A stretch of DNA of 64,000 nucleotides. Source: JAZPYZ01 sp045544455. GTDB lineage: Bacteria > Bacillota > Clostridia > Oscillospirales > Acutalibacteraceae. Position numbers and translations under genes: made by a program. Shown in pieces: positions 59,098 through 64,000 of this stretch (position 1 is the stretch's first letter; every line of letters starts with the position of its first letter). The notes beneath the pieces are model-generated. The model ran no database searches and was not told where the DNA came from. It saw only the letters and a program-made list of their open reading frames with translations. Location of the stretch: the NCBI GenBank assembly GCA_045544455.1, contig JAZPYZ010000003.1:124001-188000 (forward strand), read 5' to 3'.

Positions 59098-60921
59098 ATG
59101 AAAAAAATGTTGGCACTTGTGCTAAGTGTGGTGTTGCTGTTTGGCTTGTTGCCGATGGCCATACCGGTTACCGCCGAGTTATCGGTCGATTTTAAAACCG
59201 CCACTTGGAACGACGGTAATCTTACGCTCGCGTGGAATCAGACCGAGACGACGGGATACGCCGTTTCAAAAGTGCGTTTGAACGGTACGCAAGAGATGAG
59301 TATACAGAGCAATACCGGACGTTTATCGATCAACGCTTCGGATTTTCGTCCGGGCCAAACGGCAGAGGTCGGGTTTGTGGCAGATGGTACGCAAACGATC
59401 GAATGGGTGGCCGTGCCGACGGTTTCGTTCTCGGTCAAAACCGGATTGGATGCGTACAAATCGGATAACTATATCCACATTCAAGCGGAAGACCAGTTTG
59501 GTAATGCGCTGCCGGCCGGCACCCGCGTGACCATCACATTGGATGACGGCGTTCAAAAGGTGCCGCTGACCAAATTGTTAGACGATAACGGCGCGGCGAT
59601 TGCCGACGTGCGCAACTTTGTCAATTTTATCGATGCGACCATTTCGGTAGAGGAAGCCACCGTTGGGAATATCACGTATCTTACGTCGTCGGTCAAAGTG
59701 GATATGACGGCGAAGGATTTGACGGTTCAGACCAAAATGACCTTGTCGAGCGTTTCCGGCAAGGTCGCGGCGACGGTCGTTGACGAAAGCGGCGCTCCGT
59801 TGGACGGCGTTCCGGTCGTATTGGATTTCGGTTCCAATTCGGGTTACAAGACGGTTGTTACCGATGCGAACGGTGTTGCCTTGTTCGATATCGATGCCGC
59901 CTCGACCATGAAGATTGTTTGCCGTGTAGGCGATTGGATGGAAGGTCACGTAACGTATAAAGGTTGCACGGCGACCTTTGCGCCGGCCACCTCATCGTCT
60001 ACCTCGTCGACTACCACGACCACAACCGACGAAACCGATGAGGGTTCCACAACCAAGACAACGGCTTCCACCACCGAAGGGTTTGGGTTGATTACCGGTG
60101 TCGGTACCACCATGCATCCGTCCGGTTACGAGGGGTATATCGCGGTGGACGCGTTGTTTGACACCGGGGTGTTGGATGCTTTCGGGTTAAGTGAACAAGA
60201 TTTCCGCAATCGTGCGCAACTGTTATTGAAAGAAGACGAGTATGAGGATTTGTTGGAAGACGATGCCATGCTCATGTTGTCGATTCGGTATTCCGATGCC
60301 AAGATTACCAAAGAACAGATTCGCAAATCGATCAAATCGAACAAGGATTTGTCGGCGTTTAAAGACGAGCAAATCTCGGTCGTTACGGCGGTGTTGAGCG
60401 CTCAGTTGTTAAAATCCAGTGGGGAAGTTATTCCGTTGGAACTGGAAGATTCGGAATACCTTGTGCGGTTGCCGATCCCGGCTTCGATGCAAAGTGCGCG
60501 TGCCATTGCGGTGGCGCAATGTTTGGAGGACGGTATCACCAAATCGATCGTGACCTCGATGGAAGACGGCTATTTCGAATTCCCCACCGATAACTTGGTG
60601 GAATTGGTTGTGCTCGGTTTTTCGGCCGAAGCAGCACCGAAGAAGGATACCAATCCGTTGACTGTTGTGTTTACCATCTTGGGTGTTTTGTTGGTGTTGG
60701 GTGCCGGCGCGATCGTGTATTTCGCCGCATTCCACAAATCGCAACAACAAGAGGAAGATGGCGTAACCGATTTATATTCGGATGATCCCGAAACAGCCGA
60801 ACAAGAAGACGAAGGGGACATCGTAGTAGCGCCTATGGAAGATGAAGGCGACCTGCCGCCGGTTCAGTATGATCTGTTTGAAGAAGACATTGTTCTTCCG
60901 GACCTGTCGGACGATCAATAA
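59098..60921 (+). CDS. membrane-anchored surface protein with Ig-like domains
   Basis: 607 aa from ATG 59098 (AGAGAGG upstream). Signal peptide MKKMLALVLSVVLLFGLLP with cleavage near VTA-E. Two beta-rich segments follow (~30-120 and ~115-220), then a Big_1/carboxypeptidase-like repeat (VSGKVAATVVDESGAPLDGVPVVLDF, DANGVALFDI), a Ser/Thr-Asp-rich linker (~300-335), an ~170-residue alpha/beta part, a C-terminal helix (~525-550, FTILGVLLVLGAGAIVYF) and a ~50-residue strongly acidic cytosolic tail. Type I topology with an acidic tail suggests an interaction inside the cell. Function unknown. Confidence 0.72.
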   Translation: MKKMLALVLSVVLLFGLLPMAIPVTAELSVDFKTATWNDGNLTLAWNQTETTGYAVSKVRLNGTQEMSIQSNTGRLSINASDFRPGQTAEVGFVADGTQTIEWVAVPTVSFSVKTGLDAYKSDNYIHIQAEDQFGNALPAGTRVTITLDDGVQKVPLTKLLDDNGAAIADVRNFVNFIDATISVEEATVGNITYLTSSVKVDMTAKDLTVQTKMTLSSVSGKVAATVVDESGAPLDGVPVVLDFGSNSGYKTVVTDANGVALFDIDAASTMKIVCRVGDWMEGHVTYKGCTATFAPATSSSTSSTTTTTTDETDEGSTTKTTASTTEGFGLITGVGTTMHPSGYEGYIAVDALFDTGVLDAFGLSEQDFRNRAQLLLKEDEYEDLLEDDAMLMLSIRYSDAKITKEQIRKSIKSNKDLSAFKDEQISVVTAVLSAQLLKSSGEVIPLELEDSEYLVRLPIPASMQSARAIAVAQCLEDGITKSIVTSMEDGYFEFPTDNLVELVVLGFSAEAAPKKDTNPLTVVFTILGVLLVLGAGAIVYFAAFHKSQQQEEDGVTDLYSDDPETAEQEDEGDIVVAPMEDEGDLPPVQYDLFEEDIVLPDLSDDQ

Positions 60922-60937
60922 GTAAGGGTGTTATCAC

Positions 60938-61579
60938 ATGGATGAAACGATTCGCACGGTAAAAGAAGCGTTAGAACGCAACCGCATCGCCGTGTATTAC
61001 GTAAAAAGTAAAGAAGACGTGGTGGATCAGGTTCAACAACTGCTTCGTGAAGGAGAATCGGTAGCGGTTGGCGGTTCCAATACGCTTTGGACCACCGGCG
61101 TGATCGATCATCTGCGTAGCGGTCGCTATCGGTTTTACGATCGGCACGAACCCGGTCTGTCGCCGCGTCAAATTCGGCGTGTATTCTTGCAAAGCCTTAC
61201 GGTAGACACGTATTTGTGTTCCGCCAACGCCATTACGATGCGTGGTGAGATCTATAACGTCGACGGTAACAGCAACCGCATTGCCGCCATCTGTTACGGG
61301 CCGGAATCGGTTATCATGGTGGTCGGACGCAACAAGATCGTTTCGGATCTGGATGAGGCTATGCGTCGCGTAAAAACGCAGGCGGCACCGCCGAATGCGG
61401 TTCGGCAAAGCAAACCGACGTATTGTGCGGTTAAAGGGGAATGCCAATGTGTGGACGGCGGTATGACCGACGGATGCCGCTGCGACGACCGGATGTGTTG
61501 CAATTATCTGGTCAGCGCCTACCAACGGATCAAAGGCCGTATCAAAGTGATCTTGGTCGATGAACCGGTTGGATATTAA
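60938..61579 (+). CDS. LUD-domain protein (LutC/DUF162 family) with Cys-rich segment
   Basis: 213 aa. The LUD fold is recognised by VAVGGSNTLWTTGVIDHLRSG, the phosphate-binding-like TYLCSANAITMRGEIYNVDGNSNRIAAICYGP, and the Arg/Lys segment VVGRNKIVSDLDEAMRRVK. Near the end, seven cysteines occur within about 30 residues (CAVKGECQC...GCRCDDRMCCNY), more than usual, and could bind metal. LutA/LutB are not adjacent, so lactate oxidation is not implied. It starts 16 bases after the surface-protein gene. Confidence 0.82.
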   Translation: MDETIRTVKEALERNRIAVYYVKSKEDVVDQVQQLLREGESVAVGGSNTLWTTGVIDHLRSGRYRFYDRHEPGLSPRQIRRVFLQSLTVDTYLCSANAITMRGEIYNVDGNSNRIAAICYGPESVIMVVGRNKIVSDLDEAMRRVKTQAAPPNAVRQSKPTYCAVKGECQCVDGGMTDGCRCDDRMCCNYLVSAYQRIKGRIKVILVDEPVGY

Positions 61580-61582
61580 GTA

Positions 61583-61625
61583 AAAAAGAAGAGCGTTTAT
61601 CCGGTGATAAACGCTCGTCTTTTTT
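61583..61625. terminator. bidirectional terminator, LUD/isomerase
   Basis: GAGCGTTTATC pairs with GATAAACGCTC around CGGT, with A- and T-runs outside. Confidence 0.88.
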
Positions 61626-61633
61626 ATATGTCT

Positions 61634-62494
61634 TTAGCGGAGTACAAATTGTTTGTCCCAAGCATCCAACACATCCGGTTTCGCCGGTGTGGAGAACACC
61701 GTTAAGGGTTTTCCTTCAAAAATTTCATTAGCATTGCGCACGAAATCTGCTTGCGTTAATTCGCGATCACGCACAATGGTTTTCGGAAGTTGCAAACCGA
61801 GTTCATACATCCACGGTCCGTTGTACCCAACCTCTTGGAGTGCGGCCAGTAACGCCGGCCAATCGATGACGCCTTCGCCCGGTAACCAGTGCCGTTCGTT
61901 GCGACGGTCGTAATCCGATACGTGCAAGGTTACGATCTTACTACCGACTTGTTTGGCGAAATCTACCGGATCTTCTCTCAATAAGTGGTTGGTGTCAAAG
62001 CAGACGCGGAGTTTATCGTGCACGCTGACGAGTTTCAAAATATCGTCCGCATCACGCCCTAAACAGGTGCGCGGCAGGTCTTCCACCGCGATGCGCGCCC
62101 CTTCGGCATCGGCCACGTCGGCCAATTTCGCCAAACTTTCTTGCGCTTGTGCCATGCGATCGGGCTGATCGGCTTCTTGTATCGGTTCGGCACTCGGGTG
62201 AATAACCATGGTTTGGATCCCGATATTCGCCGCCTTTTTCACTAAATCCGAAAGCACGTCAACCGTGTGCTTCGCGGTTTTAGGATTTGAAACATCGATG
62301 GTATCAAATGGCGTAAACGGCAGATGAAACGACCATAACGTCAGATCATATTCTTTGGCAAGTTCATATACGCGTTGATAGTTATCGTTGGCTCCCAGTT
62401 GAATTTCCACATGGGAAATACCGGCATCGCGGTACTTGGCGAACGTATCGGCCGAAGGAGCCCGTCCACATAAAGATAATCCGATAGGGTACAT
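61634..62494 (-). CDS. sugar phosphate isomerase/epimerase-like TIM barrel
   Basis: 286-aa AP-endonuclease-2/xylose-isomerase-like barrel. Metal-binding pattern is visible: SFHLPFTPFD, MVIHPSAEP, AVEDLPRTCLG (Glu), CFDTNHLL (Asp-His), TLHVSDYDRRNERHWLPGEG and MYELG (Glu). It probably isomerises, epimerises or dehydrates a sugar or cyclitol; myo-inosose or hydroxypyruvate enzymes are relatives. Monocistronic, own promoter. Substrate unknown. Confidence 0.82.
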   Translation of the reverse strand: MYPIGLSLCGRAPSADTFAKYRDAGISHVEIQLGANDNYQRVYELAKEYDLTLWSFHLPFTPFDTIDVSNPKTAKHTVDVLSDLVKKAANIGIQTMVIHPSAEPIQEADQPDRMAQAQESLAKLADVADAEGARIAVEDLPRTCLGRDADDILKLVSVHDKLRVCFDTNHLLREDPVDFAKQVGSKIVTLHVSDYDRRNERHWLPGEGVIDWPALLAALQEVGYNGPWMYELGLQLPKTIVRDRELTQADFVRNANEIFEGKPLTVFSTPAKPDVLDAWDKQFVLR

Positions 62495-62514
62495 AGCACA
62501 TCGCCTCCGAAATT

Positions 62515-62543
62515 ATTGTATACGTGCCGTTTTGATTTGTCAA
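62515..62543 (-). promoter_or_regulatory. promoter of the isomerase gene
   Basis: Minus strand consensus TTGACA, 17-base spacer, TACAAT. Confidence 0.8.
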
Positions 62544-62616
62544 CGAAATTTGGTTTAAAAGATCGTGAAAACTGTCCGGTAGATAACGGATACGCGCGCT
62601 TTATGCGTTGGATGGA

Positions 62617-63099
62617 TTACCACGTCCGTACGCCGTCTATATGAATGAATCGTGCGATGTCGTAGACGTACGAAGATAGCGGTCGGTCCAATGCGTCGTA
62701 GGTGTGTGCGGCTACCAGTATGGTGGGGGACGTGGCCGTGATAACGGGGGAGTGATAGAAGTGTCCATCTTGTGTTCCGAGTTGCACAATATCGCCCGGT
62801 TGTGCCTCGCTTGGCGGCACGACGTGTCCATAGGGACCGACCGACCGGTTGTTGACGAGGAATCGATGTAGATACTCCACGCCGGTCCACGAGGCGGTGC
62901 GGTCGGATGAGGAACGATAGAACCATCCCGTAACCGGCGTAGCGTTCATCACGCGGGCCCCTGCATACAGACTTTGGGAGGCAAAATTGGTGCAGTCTCC
63001 TCCGATTTTTTCAAAATCATAATAAGCCGGGTTTCGCCCCAGCGCCCACCGACGCGCATACGAGACGGTCGCCTCTCGGTTGTACGGCATCTCTCGCAT
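62617..63099 (-). CDS. amidase-domain protein (Amidase_6 type)
   Basis: 160 aa, no signal peptide. The start YNREATVSYARRWALGRNPAYYDF and GGDCTNFASQSLYAG with Cys36 are typical of the putative amidase domain found in many Clostridia and Bacilli, usually with a late His-containing segment, here DGHFYHSPVI. Likely a cysteine peptidase/amidase fold acting on wall or spore material, but unproven. The ribosome site AAGGAGGTGAT is a full anti-SD match. Codon use is like its neighbours. Confidence 0.8.
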   Translation of the reverse strand: MREMPYNREATVSYARRWALGRNPAYYDFEKIGGDCTNFASQSLYAGARVMNATPVTGWFYRSSSDRTASWTGVEYLHRFLVNNRSVGPYGHVVPPSEAQPGDIVQLGTQDGHFYHSPVITATSPTILVAAHTYDALDRPLSSYVYDIARFIHIDGVRTW

Positions 63100-63162
63100 A
63101 CCATCACCTCCTTGGTATTATGGTATGTGCCAAAGTCGGTTTGGTGCGGTGGGCAAGACGCC

Positions 63163-63196
63163 AAAAAATAGCAGATGACCGATCGGCCATCTGCTA
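63163..63196 (-). terminator. terminator of the LtaS-like gene
   Basis: TAGCAGATG pairs with CATCTGCTA around a CCGATCGG-containing loop; on the minus strand it is followed by TATTTTTT. Confidence 0.82.
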
Positions 63197-63223
63197 AACG
63201 TTACCGGCAAGAACACAACGTCT

Positions 63224-64000
63224 TTAGTCGGTTAACTTAAAGAATTTTTTGTTATAGTAAGGGGAGTTGTTGGAAAGTTCTTTATGAAACTCGAGCACCC
63301 CGAGTTCTTCACACAAGGTGGGGGTGTTTGAAAACAAATTGGTCCCCAATCCCAATCGATCCCCTTCGATGGTACATCCCATAGCGGCCAGTGTGGTCGG
63401 GAACATATCCAACGAACAGAATTCGCGATTTTTGATATCGGTTGTGTGAGCTTTTGCATTGATAAAGCAATTGTAAACTCGGCGGTCATAACCATCCACA
63501 ATGTTTTTGGTTATGAATTCGTTGTCCATGGTGGGATGATCGCCTGCGATGATAACGGTTGTGTTTTCATAAAAATCTTGTTCTTGTATCCAGTTGACAA
63601 ATTGATAAACTTGTTTACTGGAACACGCCAACACGTTTTCATATTGTTGTTTATACTTGTGTTTACAGTACTCACACACGTATCCGGATATGTGGTGCGT
63701 ATCTACCGTTAGCATCGAAAAAGCAAAGGGTTGCTCTTGCTTGGATATATCGGTCAAGGTTTGCTTCGCATATTCGAAGAGACGGGCATCTTCCATGCCC
63801 CACCAAACGAAATAATCACCCGGGACGATACCGTCTGCTCGCGCGGTGTGAAGGTCGTATATTTTATCGATTCCGTGTTGCTCATAATACTGTTTTCGAC
63901 CGCCAAATGCGGCATCCGAACCGATCATTAGCGTTTGATAATAACCGTTTTCGTGCAGTATATCCATGAGGCTGGTAACGCCGGGTAAAAACGAGTCTTG
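63224..64000 (-). CDS. LTA synthase-family phosphoglycerol transferase (sulfatase fold), N-terminus outside window
   Basis: The minus-strand frame is open to the window edge; its first visible residues QDSFLPGVTSLMDILHENGY are internal to the extracellular enzyme domain. Only ~258 C-terminal residues are present. Visible: QTLMIGSDAAFGGR, VDTHHISGYVCEYC (metal His), and IIAGDHPTMDNEF (metal Asp-His), matching LtaS/OpgB-type enzymes that move glycerol-phosphate onto lipoteichoic acid or glycans. The catalytic Thr and the membrane helices lie outside the window. The tail NKKFFKLTD is short. Confidence 0.85.
   Translation of the reverse strand, partial: QDSFLPGVTSLMDILHENGYYQTLMIGSDAAFGGRKQYYEQHGIDKIYDLHTARADGIVPGDYFVWWGMEDARLFEYAKQTLTDISKQEQPFAFSMLTVDTHHISGYVCEYCKHKYKQQYENVLACSSKQVYQFVNWIQEQDFYENTTVIIAGDHPTMDNEFITKNIVDGYDRRVYNCFINAKAHTTDIKNREFCSLDMFPTTLAAMGCTIEGDRLGLGTNLFSNTPTLCEELGVLEFHKELSNNSPYYNKKFFKLTD

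Noticed and set aside
62555..62926. Minus-strand 123-codon frame overlapping the amidase-domain gene
   Set aside because: Out-of-frame shadow; the Amidase_6-type motifs and strong ribosome site belong to the 62617-63099 frame.

Overview
The window looks like a chromosomal segment of an anaerobic, endospore-forming Firmicute of the Clostridia, probably near Oscillospiraceae/Ruminococcaceae. The evidence is Spo0A, dipicolinate synthase DpaAB, a CwlD-type amidase, an oxygen-sensitive class III ribonucleotide reductase, strong AAGGAGG-type ribosome sites, and sigma-A promoters that often carry a TGG-TACAAT extended -10 element. There is no rRNA, insertion sequence, phage or CRISPR array. Convergent genes are mostly separated by strong bidirectional hairpin terminators. 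The only decayed stretch is near the left end.

Layout. 1-2.6 kb: a truncated polyol-type dehydrogenase, three gene remnants (AraC tail, beta-mannosidase-like tail, ROK kinase with an internal deletion marked by an 18-bp inverted copy) and an intact fructokinase. 2.6-6.5 kb: galE, a sugar nucleotidyltransferase, spo0A behind a 0A box, and a lipoprotein. 6.5-11.9 kb: a minus-strand operon asnB / D-aspartate-ligase-like ATP-grasp / MurE-like ligase / SDR, which reads as a peptidoglycan peptide-modification cluster. 12-18.4 kb: a split TauE/SafE pair, folE, a single 987-residue polypeptide joining an MFS transporter to a GH2 glycosidase, nagA, a tRNA-Gly and a YgjV-type membrane protein. 18.4-24.2 kb: a deoR-deoC-deoD-cdd-pdp nucleoside catabolic operon and a GGGtGRT protein / IscU-like scaffold pair. 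24.4-34 kb: polA, rny (behind a long structured leader), ymdB, an Asp23-family protein, fakA and recG. 34-40.8 kb: an Fe-alcohol dehydrogenase fused to LicD next to a polysaccharide ABC exporter, then a PMM/PGM-prmA-rsmE operon. 41-47.6 kb: a CapA-like protein, asnA, nrdG, nrdD fused to a C-terminal thioredoxin-like domain and controlled by tandem NrdR boxes, and trxB. 48.3-61.6 kb, all plus strand: recJ, rel, pgeF, dpaAB, rpiB, a membrane protein, cwlD, radA, yfbR, a membrane-anchored Ig-like surface protein and a LUD protein. 61.6-64 kb, minus strand: a sugar isomerase/epimerase-like TIM barrel, an amidase-domain protein and a truncated LTA-synthase-like gene.

How it fits together. Much of the segment serves the cell envelope: UDP-sugars (GalE, nucleotidyltransferase, PMM/PGM), peptide cross-bridges (asnB cluster), glycan export and decoration (ABC exporter with Fe-ADH-LicD), LtaS-like and CapA-like proteins. 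A second theme is nucleotide economy: nucleoside salvage, a deoxynucleotidase, anaerobic dNTP synthesis with a built-in redoxin, and stringent response. The most unusual items are two-function fusions encoded as single reading frames (MFS-GH2, Fe-ADH-LicD, NrdD-redoxin), a sigma-K-like promoter nested inside a terminator hairpin at dpaA, and the fold-back scar in the ROK remnant.
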